DNA from: Mesorhabditis belari
Lineage: Eukaryota > Nematoda > Chromadorea > Rhabditida > Rhabditidae
Direction: 5' to 3'
Length of the DNA stretch: 64,000 nt
Assembly: GCA_958450365.1 (NCBI GenBank)
Contig: CAUEEP010000733.1
Coordinates: 2,955,001 to 3,019,000, forward strand
Under the pieces are notes generated by a model. That model was given only the letters and a program-made list of their open reading frames with translations, had not been told where the DNA came from and did no database searches. Below, in pieces: positions 1-11,283 of this stretch (the stretch's first letter is position 1; each line of letters opens with the position of its first letter). Both the position numbers and the translations under genes were made by a program.

Positions 1-804
1 CTAGATGCAAAAAGTTAATGGAAAAGCTTTTGAATTACTCAAAACTGGAAATTTTTGTTTGTTTTTGTAAAACTCTTAACTCAAAGCTTATCATTGTTGA
101 AAAGAATACTTTTTTTTACGCATTTTTACCCAATTATATTACCCAATTATGAAAAATTTTTCAAACTTTAACCAAACCGGACTTTAGAGAAGAAAATGAG
201 ACGCAAAAGAGTTACCCTTCAATTTCTCGAATCATTTAAAAGAAAAGAAAAGAAAAGACAGACAGCTTAAAGGGGAAAACACGACAAGGTCAATTGGAAT
301 ATAAAAAAGAAAAGAAAGAAAGAAAGAAAGAAAGAACGGGTTGAAGGAATTGTTTCCTTTTCTTTCCTTTCTTTGTTTGGTAGTGCTACAAGTTTGTCAA
401 AGTCTTTTGGTGTACTTTGTGTACAATGGGAATCTGTTTCTGGCTCAGTTTCTTCGTTTTCCTGTATGAATACAGCCTTTCTACAAGAATTTAAAGAGAT
501 GAGTGCGCTAGAAATGGTGTGTTTCTTTTTTTGAGCACAAAGAGACAAACAAAGAACGTTTGTATACGGGATTTCTTTATAAGTTGCTAGTTTGCATACA
601 AATCTTTCGTTGAAACGCTTACGGCTTGAGTTTTAAAGTTTTTCAGATCAAAGAATTCAACAGTATTAAAGTATTGGCTCAACTAACATAAAAAAAATCA
701 AGTTTTTCATCACTTTAACTTTACAAAATTAGATTTACTTGTGGTTCTCATTTGACCCAAACTCAATAAGCCCAAGGAGCCAGGCAAATTCACAGTTGAA
801 ACTA
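1..804. other. Intergenic, low-complexity, no gene seen
   Basis: No open frame here reads like a protein and no exon chain can be built. The stretch holds a GAAA/GAAAG-rich microsatellite (about 240-335) and matching CTTT-rich sequence (about 355-375). It also holds one copy of an unexplained 45-bp motif (about 483-543) that recurs near 19.86 kb and 29.5 kb. Confidence 0.6.
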
Positions 805-1380
805 CAGGGTGTCCCAAAAGTTCTGGCAGAACTTTTTGTAAAAGCAGCTAGCAACTGTCTAACTTATTGGAAAGTGATAAGGGTTATTTAGAGATTTGAA
901 GCCCGGGATCTTGGCTACATTTACATACCAAAAGCTTTCGAATTAGAGTCACACAACTCATGTGACAAGTTTTTGAATGAGAACTACTCGGCCTCTTTCC
1001 GGCATGCTGCCATATTTGACGATTTTCTTTATGGAAAAAATAGTTGGATGCTATTCTGATTATTAAATGATAAAAAATGTTACATTTTAATGAAATAAAT
1101 AACAAAAAAGCTCTTTTATAAAGATTTTATAAAGAAAATCGTCAAAAATGATAGCATGCCGGAAAGAGACCGAGTAGTGCTCATTCAAAAACTTATCACA
1201 TAAGTTGTGTGACTCCAATTCGAAAGCTTTTGGTATGTAAATGTAGCCAAGATCCCGGGCTTCAAATCTCTAAATAATCCTTATCACTTTCTAGTTAGAC
1301 AGTTGCTAGCTGATCAAAATAGGAACCGTATTGGAAGCTGCTTTTACAAAAAGTTCTGCCAGAACTTTTGGGACACCCTG
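805..1380. mobile_element. Fold-back element (long inverted repeat, MITE-like)
   Basis: The left end reads CAGGGTGTCCCAAAAGTTCT and the right end is its reverse complement, ending at 1380. Most of the element is a diverged palindrome: the left arm (805 to about 1030) contains AAGCCCGGGATCTTGGCTAC and the right arm (about 1135-1380) contains its complement with a few mismatches. A TA dinucleotide abuts the left end but not clearly the right. No transposase is encoded. The CAGGG start resembles the Tc1-type element at 45641, which suggests Tc1/mariner-style mobilisation, but that is inference. Confidence 0.85.
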
Positions 1381-2672
1381 TTTTCAATTCACTTTACAAC
1401 CCACAAAAGCATATTATTTCCCCTCAAAACAAAGCGAAAAAACGCGGTAAACGGGAAATAAGACAAGGTCAAGGGAAACAAGAAAAGACAAGAGAGAAAC
1501 AAGAAAGGTTAAAAGAACCGGAAAAGTACTTTCCTTTTCCAATTCTTTCATTTATTTTTCCTATTCTTCTCTATTTTTACCTCACCAAAAAGGTTAAACC
1601 TTTGATTTCTTAGACCCTCACAACATAAGTTTCTTTCTCATGTGTTTAGTGTAAAACTTGTTATCCATTTCTCCGCCAAAAACCGCAAGACAATGGTCGA
1701 GACTTTTTCTGAAAGTTTTCAGTTTTTTTTTTGACTTTTTCTATTTTAAAGGTCATTTTTCCCTAATTTCTCCCAATTATCTTAGACAAATGAGAAAGAA
1801 TATAAATTGAAAGCAGAGCTAGATGAAAAAAGTATTTGCAAATTTTCAAGAAGATTTTTTGAATGTTTCTTTTAAATTTAATATGTTGTAAAGCACTGTC
1901 TTTAGTTTAATTAGAAATTGTTAGCTTATTCGAAAGCTTTCAAAAGGTTAATTTCTTTTCTATTTTCCAATATACTTATTGTCTCACAAGTGCTTTATCT
2001 TTGAATCATTTTAAAATCTAAAATTGAAGGCAAAACCGAACTTGTGTTTTGCTTGATTGATTTTCAGATATCAAATAAATTGTTACAGCATAGTAGAGTC
2101 CATTTATTCTATTCTAATTCTAATTCTAGAGATTCCATTTATTCTATTCTATTCTATTCTAAACAATCATTTTTGAGCAAATCATTCAAAATCATTCTTT
2201 TTAAGTTTCCTTCAATTTCCTCATTCTTGATCTTGAAATTTTCAAGAAGATCTGTCCATCATTGTCATTTTAAAGTTTTACTTTCTCTAACTATAAGAAA
2301 ATTCATTTCTCTTTCCTCAAAAAATCCAGAACCAGTCAGGATTTGTGAGAAAAGTATCGACAACAGAAAAGAGAATTGAAGAGAATCGAAAGAAAAAGAC
2401 TCACATGCAAATTGCAGCTTTCAACTTTATTTCTTTACTTCCCATTTCTCAATCCTGATTTGCTTTTGAGAACTATAAGATTGTGCATTCAGCAATGTGT
2501 TTTCTCATAAATCCCCTTTTCTTCTCTTTTCATTTTTCTATCAACTGGGAATACTTTTCAGCTAACAAAACTATAATAATTCTTATGATATTACGATTTG
2601 CATTGCTCTGTAGCAAATGGATTTATGAATTTACTATGATAACTTATCTTGAATCTGCTTTATCTACAAGGC

Positions 2673-2779
2673 TATCAGCTTGTCCCCTATCAGCTTGTCC
2701 TCTATCAGCTTGTCCCCTATCAGCTTATCCCCTATCAGCTTATCCCCTATCAACTTGTCCCCTATCAGCTTGTCCCAAT
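2673..2779. repeat. 15-bp tandem repeat (about 7 units)
   Basis: Consecutive units of the form TATCAGCTTGTCCCC recur about seven times, with T/C and G/A changes such as CAGCTTATCCCC and CAACTTGTCCCC. One frame translates as a repeated LSACP peptide, but nothing else supports coding. Confidence 0.85.
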
Positions 2780-3831
2780 GAGCTTTTTCAAAAGTTTGCT
2801 TTATTACTATGGTTAAGTAATCGGTTTTTATCTAAAAACACCAAATAGTGTCTATCATCTTTTCTAGAATCCAGTTAGTTTCATTTTAGCCAATATTTTA
2901 GCCATTTTAGCCAACCAGCTTTTCAAAAAAAAGCCATAAATCGTATCTCAAACTTTTTTATTAAATTTACTTTTTGGATTTGGATCTATTTATTCATAAA
3001 ACACAAAGCTTTCAATAAAAGATTGACAGAATGAGCTATGCACTTCAATTTATGCAGATTAACAAGCTTGACAAGTTCTTAAAACTTTTAAATATCTGAT
3101 TTCTCCAGTTAACTCATCTTTCTCATTATCGTCTTATTTCGAAAATCCTAGAAATGGAGCTGTTGGAAGTGTTGTTTATTGAGACATAAACATGAGAAAA
3201 GACGGGCATAGAGAATTTAAGAAAAGCTCGCAAAGAACGGCTTTTTTGCACCAACTTACCAGATGTGCAAATAACTAATCTACAAATCTTTGAACCCAAC
3301 AAAATAGCAATTTTTTAACTCTCAATAACTTTCAACAATCAATTCTATTCTATTTCACAAGTTTTCAATGATAGCTTTCAATGATAGCTTTCAAGCTTTC
3401 AATGATGGCTATCAGTAATCTTTAAAACCTTGATTTTCTTTCCAAAATAAACGAGATTTCGATTCTAAGCTCAAAGTTTTTCTAAAGATGAAGATGATTT
3501 AAAGCATTTTATTTATCCATCAGTTTTCCTTTTCCATAAACACGTCACACCCGGCTTGTTTGTTGATGAAGGGGAAACAAGCTTGGTCTTTAGACAAGCA
3601 ATATCATCCATCCACAACCCTCTCCATCTCACCATCTCTCTCAAAACTAATCCTGTTATGACAGATCACTCTAGATATATCTACAACGTTTTTTGCAGTC
3701 TTTTTCCTTTTACTGTTTACCATTTTGTTTATTTTTCGCAAAGCTTTATTGACTTTCAATGCAAATTTGGAATCTATCAAGAATATTGTATTTATTTGAA
3801 ATGTATCATCAAGAAAACTAAGAAGCAGGCT

Positions 3832-3976
3832 AATATTTGAATGTTAGATAAACGATAAAAAGCTTTAAGCACTTAAAATCTGTATTCTTATCTTCTAATA
3901 TTTGAATAGGATAATATTTGAATGTTAGTTAAACGATGAAAAGCTTTAAGCACTTAAAATCAGCATTCTTATCTTC
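3832..3976. repeat. Tandem duplication of about 70 bp
   Basis: Two near-identical copies share TTTGAATGTTAG, then AAACGATRAAAAGCTTTAAG, then CACTTAAAATC and ATTCTTATCTTC. They are separated by about 17 bases. Confidence 0.8.
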
Positions 3977-4250
3977 ATTTCACTTATCTAATAAGTTCTA
4001 ACTATTATTCAATAATCTTTAACCCTTTTACTATCTAATAAAAGCTCAAAATTATATAAAAAAGCTATAAGAAGATCCAAATGATCCAGATTAATCCAAT
4101 GACCCAAATCTTTCTTAATATGCTAATTCAGAAATAAAGTTAGCTTTCCTTAGATTTTTGAGAGTATTTTGTTTTCTAATTCTCTAATTCTCTAATCATT
4201 ATCTTTTCAAATCAATCTTTTCTCCAAAATGCAAACATTCTCATTTCCAT

Positions 4251-4257
4251 TTCAGCG
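4251..4257 (+). promoter_or_regulatory. Probable trans-splice acceptor of the channel gene
   Basis: TTTCCATTTCAG ends at 4255, two bases before the start codon, and there is no upstream exon to pair with it. This is the usual arrangement of a nematode spliced-leader acceptor. It supports the choice of the ATG at 4258. Confidence 0.55.
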
Positions 4258-7116
4258 ATGATTCTCCTATTCAGCCTCTTCCTCTTCACCTTCACTCTCG
4301 CTCAACAATCTCCCCCTCAAGCTCAACCCATTCCCCCAGCTCAAGGATTTCAACCACAAAGGGTACTATTCCAGGTATTTCTTTTCATATCTCATACTAA
4401 ATTTTATTTTTAATATAGGAGGAGGGGGCTGTGGCCCCTCCACAAGTATTTTTTCAGGTAAAAGCTTTTGACTAACGCTTTGGGTTGGTTTATAATATAA
4501 CTAGCTTTATTAAAATCTAATAATAGCTAATAGTAGGCTAACTCAATGACTTTTAAAAGCTAAAATTATCATAAATTTAGGCCCAATCGAGCAGCGCTGA
4601 TAACTTAGACCCGTGCCAGTACTTGTTGCAGAATTTGACGAGTGGGTTTACAAAATATTTTTAGATAAAAGTGTTGTATGAGATTGACGATAACTTTTCC
4701 AGGTGTTGAGAACCTTCAACAGCACGAGTTTGCTTCCCTTGAGCAATGTCTCTACTACTACTTGGCTGGCGAGACAGCGAAGAGAATGAGAAAGTTTGTT
4801 CTACTATAATTTTTTGAAGAATCTTATGCTAATCAAACGCTAATCAAACTATCTTAAGCTAATCAAAGCTAATCAAGCTAATCAAACTTTCCCAGGTTCG
4901 GCATCGCACACCCAATCGCTGCCGTGCCACCAAATTACATCTCAAAGCAGCCCGTGAAAATAAACTTCCAACAATTGACTCTTCAACATTTTGAGCTGGT
5001 CAGTAGTTGGGATTGCATCATTATAGCAAGATAGAAAGCTGCCAGAGATTACAATCTATTCAGAATCCAGAAACAATAAAGGTATCTTGTTTAGAATGAG
5101 TTCCTGAAAGATGTGGCTATTCATGGATATATGGAGATCGGTTGGGAAGACGATCGTTTAATGTGGGATCAAAGTAAATGGAAGGTAGGGTACTAATGAT
5201 TGCAAGAATTGCATTGCACTTTCAGGTGGATCATCTCGAGATTCAAAGTCTTTCTCACATTTGGTTCCCCGTCTTTATCGCTCAAAAGTTCGTTATTATA
5301 ATAGAATATATAGTTTTTGAATTGTAAAATGTAAATAGAAAGGTTTATTTTATTAATTACTTATTAAGTAATGGGTAAAATGGCTTGATTTCAGCTATGA
5401 GACTGCCTTGAAAAACGGAGATGCTTTTGAGATGAGAAAAGTCGAGACAACGAATAAAGGAAATCTATCAGCCACTCTAGCTTTCAGGTATGATAAAAGA
5501 ATACTTGATAACTGAATATCTTTCAACAACAAATCCATTTTTAGCCTTCGCTCTTTCTGCGATGACTCGGACTTCCAAAACTATCCTGATGATGTCTACA
5601 AGTGTTGCTTCAGCTTAGAACCACATGTTCATCATGTAAATGAACCTTAAACAAATCCCTGAGAGTTTCATATCAAAATTTTCTAGGATATCATCGAATT
5701 CAGCACTTCGGGTCTCCCCATTTTCACTGATCCGAAATACTTCAGAGATTACGGATGGAAACTCTCGGGAACCGTCCCAACTGTGCAACAAGATCCTGCA
5801 CAAGTTGCTCAAGTAAGTCTTTAGCTAAATGAATAACTCTAATCCATCTATTTCAATTATATTACAGCTATCTTTCTGTATAAATCTCCAACGCTCGAGC
5901 TCGGCTGTTAGAATTGAGCTGACCGTTCCATTAATGGTCACTTCTCTGGTTTTCCTTCTCTCACCATTCCTTGGAAAGATCAGGTTTTAAATCAACAAGT
6001 TGACAAAAAAAACAATTGCAGAATCCAAATCTACGTGAAACTGTTGCTCTTGGGTCTGCAATTCTTGACATTCCAATTGTTCTCGTCGAGAATCGCTCCA
6101 CATCTTGGTTCAGCCTCCGCCACGCCTAAGCTTAGTCAGTTTTCAGAAATTCTCACAAATCTATCGCCCCACAGACTTAGTAAAGTCTAGAATTCAAGAT
6201 TTAGACTTAAATCTTCAAATTTTCAGTGCGTTTCCTGGAGTTCTCAGTGATCATGAACACTCTCTCGATCACTGCCTCAATTCTCGTCCAATCCGTTTCG
6301 CGAATCCGACGAGAGCTCCCACCATGGGGAAAACTCATTCAGTAAGTGGAAATCATTGAATTTTATCTTAAATTCAAAATTCCAATAACTTTTACCGTTC
6401 TAGACTCTCGGCTATTGTCAACAAATTCCTATGTGCTCTTCAATCTCATGCACCCGAAGAAGAGATCGAAATGGGCGAGAAGACCACTACAAACTATCAA
6501 AAAGTGAGAAGGTTTAAAGCTTAAAGACTTTAATCATTACTGTAAAGCTTTCACTACAGTAAGCTACAATGAAAAGTATTCGAAAACAGTAAATTGATAG
6601 TTCGCAAGCTAATATGATCCTTTTTATAGAACAAGCCTGAGCCTAAGCCTAAGCCTGAGCCTAAGCCTAAGCCTAATCCTAAGCCTAAGCCTAAGCCTAA
6701 TCCCAAAATCGACTTGTCAGATCTCAAATTCCAGACACGAGATCGACCTGAAATTTTGTCAACATACTCCCATTGGGTTCCAAAGCACACCGCCAAACGG
6801 GTGTCCTTTAGCTCCGAGAACCGGCTGAGATCCAGAAAATGGGGGTTTAGCCCAAACCCAAATAGACTTAGTGCTAGGCGCTAGCCGCTAGCCTTCGCAC
6901 TAAGTCCAAGCCTAAGCCTAAGCCTAAGCCTAAACCTGAACCCTCATAGCTTTAAAAGTTAAATGTAAATTGGTATGCGTGCTTTTAAATCTTTCAAACC
7001 ATCTCAAACTTCAGAAACATTTCCAGGATTGGCTGAACGCTTTCATCGCCATTCACACAATCGCTATGACAGCCATCGGAGCGATTTTCTTGATCGGATA
7101 TTTGATCATTTTGTAG
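4258..7116 (+). CDS. Divergent Cys-loop ligand-gated ion channel subunit
   Basis: Fifteen exons join in frame to 468 aa: 4258-4374, 4419-4457, 4581-4641, 4703-4793, 4896-4998, 5095-5184, 5226-5287, 5395-5487, 5545-5635, 5687-5812, 5868-5983, 6022-6134, 6227-6341, 6404-6503 and 7027-7116. The protein starts with a signal peptide (MILLFSLFLFTFTLA) and a Gln/Pro-rich stretch. An extracellular ligand-binding region follows (motifs PVKINF and HIWFPVF), then the Cys-loop FCDDSDFQNYPDDVYKCC, and then M1 (ELTVPLMVTSLVFLLSP), M2, M3 and a terminal M4 (DWLNAFIAIHTIAM). The subunit should sit in the plasma membrane as part of a pentamer. The Cys-loop has 14 residues between the cysteines instead of the usual 13, and M2 (KLLLLGLQFLTFQLFSS) lacks the standard pore pattern, so ligand and ion choice cannot be predicted. 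It belongs with the nematode lgc-type receptors; the exact orthologue is unknown. Confidence 0.9.
6633..6703. repeat. Interstitial telomere-type repeat (GCCTAA)n
   Basis: About twelve hexamers of GCCTAA (complement TTAGGC, the nematode telomere unit) with GCCTGA and TCCTAA variants lie inside the last intron of the channel gene. A second short block follows at about 6908-6938. The Leu-Gly repeat peptide read on the minus strand here is simply the repeat translated. Confidence 0.9.
6908..6938. repeat. Second interstitial telomere-type block
   Basis: Five GCCTAA-type hexamers (GCCTAAGCCTAAGCCTAAAC and flanks) in the same intron and orientation as the block at 6633. Confidence 0.8.
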
Positions 7117-7265
7117 ATTATTTATTGAATTTTACATTTAAGCTAGGGATAGTACCGGTATTATTCGATTCATTTCTCGGTGGTCATTTCTCGATTCATG
7201 TAACTTATTTTGCCTATTTCTGTACATAAACGGCTCAACCAAATGTCCATCTTTAGAAAACTCGG

Positions 7266-7271
7266 AATAAA
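7266..7271 (+). terminator. AATAAA, candidate poly(A) signal of the channel gene
   Basis: AATAAA about 150 bases after the channel stop codon is the first exact match downstream on this strand. The 7117-7774 interval otherwise shows no gene. Confidence 0.35.
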
Positions 7272-7774
7272 TATTTCTGTCTTCATTTAAAAGTAAAGGA
7301 GATTCACAAGGCAGGATACTGGAAGCACTGGAATTACATTTCACATCATAAACAGGCTCAACTCTATCTTTAGAACATCTGCAATTACAGTATCCTTAAA
7401 AATCTTCAGCTGCTTTCTGCTACAACTCTTACAGCAAAGCTTTTCTTTTTCCATAGAAGGTCATTTCCCAAGCCATCTCAAAAATTCGGTGTGACGGATC
7501 AGTGAGAGATTTGCGTGGAGAATAGAGAGATTTGCGCCTCAGCGAGTAAAAGAACCAGTTCATTTCTTGCTTAGAATAGAGTTATTTCTTTTTATATTCA
7601 AAACCCTAAACTTTTTTTGTATCATTTCTTTGTAAAGGATGCTCAATCTAACCATTTCTTCATTCATTTTAAAACTTAAACATTGGCTTTTTGAAATTTT
7701 GCAAGTAATTTTGCATTGTAAGAGTACAGAAAGCTTCTGAAATGATACTTCTTTAGACATTCTCAAATTTAAGC

Positions 7775-9075
7775 ATGGGCTCAACCTTCGAGACGCGAAC
7801 TCTCCTCTACACAGCCTGCCTCATTTCGTTGGCTTCCGTCTCGTTGCTTTTTGGGTATGTGCTTCATTTTTTCATTTGTAGTACCAATTTTGGTTTATTA
7901 CAAAATTCTTCAATCTCTTCCACTAATGAGACGAATTTTCATCATCTAGTTCCCTTCCAAAACTGTTCTCCGACTCAATCGGCGTCAAGCAAAGAATCAA
8001 CGCCGAAATGCGGACATTTCAAGATTTAGAGCGATTCGTTTGGTCCGAATTGAACAAGGTAAAGAGCTTTAAACGAAAATAAAACAAATAAAGTTTTCAG
8101 GAAAAGTCCGGCACAATATTCGGCCGGGAAAAGCGTCAATACGAGTACTGCGTGTGTGAAGAGTTCAATGATTGTCCGCCGGGAGCTCCCGGGAATGCCG
8201 GTACGATTCATTTATGATAGCAAAAGAATGAGCCAGAAATTCAGGTCTGCCCGGGATACCCGGCGATCACGGGGAACAGGGTTCTGAGGGTGAACAAGGG
8301 ATTCCCGGGACGCTTCCCGTTGAATTCTCGCAACAAGTCGATGGATGTCGTGTATGTCCATACGGTCCAAAAGGGAAAACCGGCGAAGATGGGAAACAAG
8401 GACCACAGGTTAGCCCTACTGTATCAGTACTGTAATACCTGTATATTAAATCCAAAATGCTTTCCAGGGTCGCCCAGGTGATCTTGGATTAGCGGGAGTT
8501 CGTGGTCAAGATGGCAAGAATGGGCCCATTGGTGAACCAGGCTCACCCGGGCTCAATGGAACAAATGGAGCTGACGGAGAACCAGTAACGTTTTGAACGC
8601 ACAATAATTTAAAACATTTCCAGGGATTCCCGGGCATTAATGGGGTTCAAGGAATCAAAGGTTTGCTTGGGCCACAAGGAGAAAAGGTTAGGGTTCAAAC
8701 ACAAAGTAAACAAATAAACTCACAGGGAGCAATTGGTGAACCGGGCCCACCGGGTCCACCTGGTCCATCTGGTATTCCGGGTGGAAAAGGGTTGATTGGT
8801 GATATCGGACCACCAGGCCCTTATGGAACTCAGGGACCTGCAGGTATGGACAATACAATCCGAGCGCCAAAAATAGTGCTATCATACTCCAATCGAAAAC
8901 AAGAATTTTCTTAGGACCAGCCGGAACTGCTCAAGGACCACCAGGTCCACCTGGTATTGACGCTGAATATTGCGGTTGCCCTACTCGAAATGGTCCTGTC
9001 GAGTCCCAATTTGACGTTCCAGACAATGCGTATAGTGGACGTCGCAAGAAGTGGAAACAAAGAATTCTCGCTTGA
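7775..9075 (+). CDS. Cuticle collagen
   Basis: Eight exons join in frame to 303 aa: 7775-7854, 7950-8058, 8101-8200, 8245-8408, 8468-8584, 8624-8686, 8726-8843 and 8915-9075. The protein has an N-terminal hydrophobic anchor (LLYTACLISLASVSLLFG), the conserved N-terminal block of nematode cuticle collagens (MRTFQDLERFVWSELNK) and a GREKR subtilisin/furin-type processing site. Cysteine clusters (YCVCEEFNDC, CRVC, YCGC) flank Gly-X-Y blocks such as GEPGPPGPPGPSGIPG. The C-terminal tail is basic (GRRKKWKQRILA). After secretion by hypodermal cells and cleavage it should trimerise and be cross-linked into cuticle. The cysteine pattern identifies the family but not the specific col/dpy/rol/sqt orthologue. 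Its 3' end faces the ATP synthase b gene, with about 415 bases between the stop codons. Confidence 0.93.
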
Positions 9076-9440
9076 TTGCTATGTACTTTGGAAACTTTTA
9101 TTGTAAACCTGTACGCCGTGTTCAAATAATAGATACGATTTACAAAAAGAACAAACATACCAGAGACTAAAATTTATATCCTAGTTACAAGAGAAAAATG
9201 AGCTACAAAAACATTACTGACGAATCGGCTAACATTTCGCAGTAGAGAGGACAGACGATGAAAAATCGCAGGAAACGTAGACTTTTCGTAATGATGACGA
9301 TTAAAAAGGCCACAACAACGATTGATGGACAGAGCTTCGAGCCTAAAAAAGATTCGTAATTGGGTTTTCATGGGCCAAGAAACTTTTTCTCGAAGCCACA
9401 CGTATTACCTTTTACGTATTTTTGTTAAGTATTACCTCTT

Positions 9441-9446
9441 TATTAC
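9441..9446 (-). terminator. AATAAA, candidate poly(A) signal of ATP synthase b
   Basis: An AATAAA on the minus strand lies about 44 bases past the ATP synthase b stop codon, a normal distance for a nematode cleavage signal. Confidence 0.55.
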
Positions 9447-9489
9447 CATGCACTCGTATTATCTATTTCTATTCACCAAAGAACAAACT

Positions 9490-11125
9490 TTAGATTTTAG
9501 CCGAAAGTCCCTTGAGTTGTTGAATCGAGCTGGCCAAGAATTGCTCCTTGAACTTAGAATCTTGCGTTTGCTTCTCAACCTAAAACAAAAATAAAATTGT
9601 GCAAATTATAAACCCTTTACTCCATTAACGATCCACTTCAACATGATGTCCCGTTCGAAACGTGTCTTGGCCTCTTCAGTCTCCTAAAGAGAAAAAGTTT
9701 TAAATGAAGCATTATTTGTTAATGAGATAACAAATGTTAAATTAATTTTAACTGGCTTAATCTAGCACTTCTGAATACGAACCTTCAAGAAGTTAATGCG
9801 GCGCTGCAATTCGTTGGACACATTTGACACGTTCTTTCTGTAGGCAGCCTCGAGTTGGAGTTGCATGTTTTCCTTCAGGATCGTTGGAAAAGCTTCCTTC
9901 ACCGTGGCCAACGATTCGGTTTCAGCGGCCGATGTCTAGAAACAGAATAAAATTAGACTTATGATTTAAGCATTACCTTGCGGAACTCAACAGCATCCTT
10001 GAGATCTTCCTGGATGAGTCCCTTGAAGTAGTTCATTCTAAAAGAAATGATTTGCAAAAACGCTATCAGAATCTAATACCTCTCTGTGTAGCCCTTGTAG
10101 AGAGACGCGTCAAGCTTGTGTCCAACAGCTCTTGAGACGAGCAAGTAGAAGATGAGCCATCCGACAAGCATGTGTCCTTGCTCCTCAAACACCCATAGTT
10201 CCTTGTTGACGAGGAAAGCGAAGAGTCCTCCGTAGAAAAGATATGGGCCTAAACAAGTACTCTATTATGAGGTCAAACAATCGTGCCGATTTAACACACA
10301 TACAATAAAACGCACCAGAAGTTCCAGTGATCTTATGGAATGGAGTGCACCATGAATCGGGAACCATCAAAAGACGCGTCTTTGGTGGGTACATCGAACG
10401 AGCTGGATACGGGAAGTTGGCCTAAGAGATTGTTACTTAATCAAACTGAATTGCTTTGAAAAAAGCTTTCAGTTAGTCAACTGTCGCTCAACACATTTAC
10501 CAATTTTTAAGGTTTAAGACCTCGTTTTTATTTTACTAACATATCTCTTTTGCTATTAGTAAGGCCTTAATGCTGTTATTTTCTTTAAATTATACCAAGT
10601 CGCGTTCGGGGCCTTCTTTGAAGTCCTTTGGCAGGGCTGGAAGGGGCTCTGGTGGGACGAACTCCTTGTCGAGGTCATCAAACATAGTCTTTGGTCGTTG
10701 AGCTTCACCCTTCAATGGAATTCCTAAAAAAGATTAAAATAAACCCCAGATACTAAAAAATACCCTGAAAGCGCAGGGCGATTTTCTGGAAGAAGCTTGG
10801 CTCTTCATCTCCGGTCTTCACGGCAGCGGCAGCGGCTAAATTACGTCATAATTAAACGAAAGAAAAGCTCAATGATGCAACAGGTTATAGGTTGATGTAG
10901 TAGGCTAAAATAATTCTTAGCTTTGAGTGGCTTAAGGATATGATATGATTTGGCACCGATGATAGCACCACTGCCTAATAAGTTCATTAATATTTGCTAA
11001 TAACCGGCTTATGACTCAAAAAAGCTTCAAAAAAACTTACGAGCAGCATGTGCGGCAGTTCGGCTTTGGATGGGAATAATGAGCACTCGTGTACCCTTGC
11101 TCGGAACCAGTCGCGACAAAGACAT
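9490..11125 (-). CDS. ATP5PB: Mitochondrial ATP synthase subunit b
   Basis: Nine exons on the minus strand join in frame to 308 aa: 11125-11041, 10835-10764, 10723-10596, 10421-10316, 10248-10080, 10037-9977, 9935-9783, 9683-9621 and 9579-9490. The start MSLSRLVPSKGTRVLIIPIQ looks like a mitochondrial targeting peptide. A membrane segment follows (YLLVSRAVGHKL and the preceding WLIFYL), then a long charged helical stalk (KEAFPTILKENMQLQLEAAY ... NELQRRINFLKETEEAKTRF). Subunit b forms the peripheral stalk that holds the F1 head still in the inner membrane complex. C. elegans has two such genes, asb-1 and asb-2; I cannot tell which this matches. It lies just downstream of the uS11m gene, probably in one operon. 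Confidence 0.92.
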
Positions 11126-11283
11126 CCCTGTCGATCGGCCCTAAATCAAAAAAGCCTGACCTTTACACAAAGACACTTGAAAACAACCAGTGAAAATAAT
11201 AGAAAAACAATAAATACAAGAACCCTCGAAATCGTATTACAAAACATAAAATTTCGCACAATCAACAGCAACAAATGTACAAA
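11126..11283 (-). promoter_or_regulatory. Intercistronic region with trans-splice acceptor
   Basis: Between the uS11m stop and the ATP synthase b start there are 158 bases, without an exact AATAAA on the minus strand. TTTTTTGATTTAG ends at 11141, followed by GGCCGATCGACAGGG and the ATG. That is an acceptor with no upstream donor in this gene, at the 100-150-base spacing typical of nematode operons, where a second-type leader (SL2) is added. Confidence 0.6.

Larger units (their letters stand above)
1381..4257. other. Intergenic region upstream of the channel gene
   Basis: No gene is recognisable. The region contains an ATTCT pentanucleotide run (about 2105-2160), a 15-bp tandem repeat (2673-2779), short iterations of TCAATGATAGCTT (about 3365-3410) and a roughly 70-bp tandem duplication (3832-3976). 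It probably includes the upstream regulatory sequence of the channel gene, though no specific site can be named. Confidence 0.5.

Noticed and set aside
6554..6796. Leu-Gly repeat open frame on the minus strand
   Set aside because: It is the translation of the GCCTAA telomere-type repeat inside an intron.
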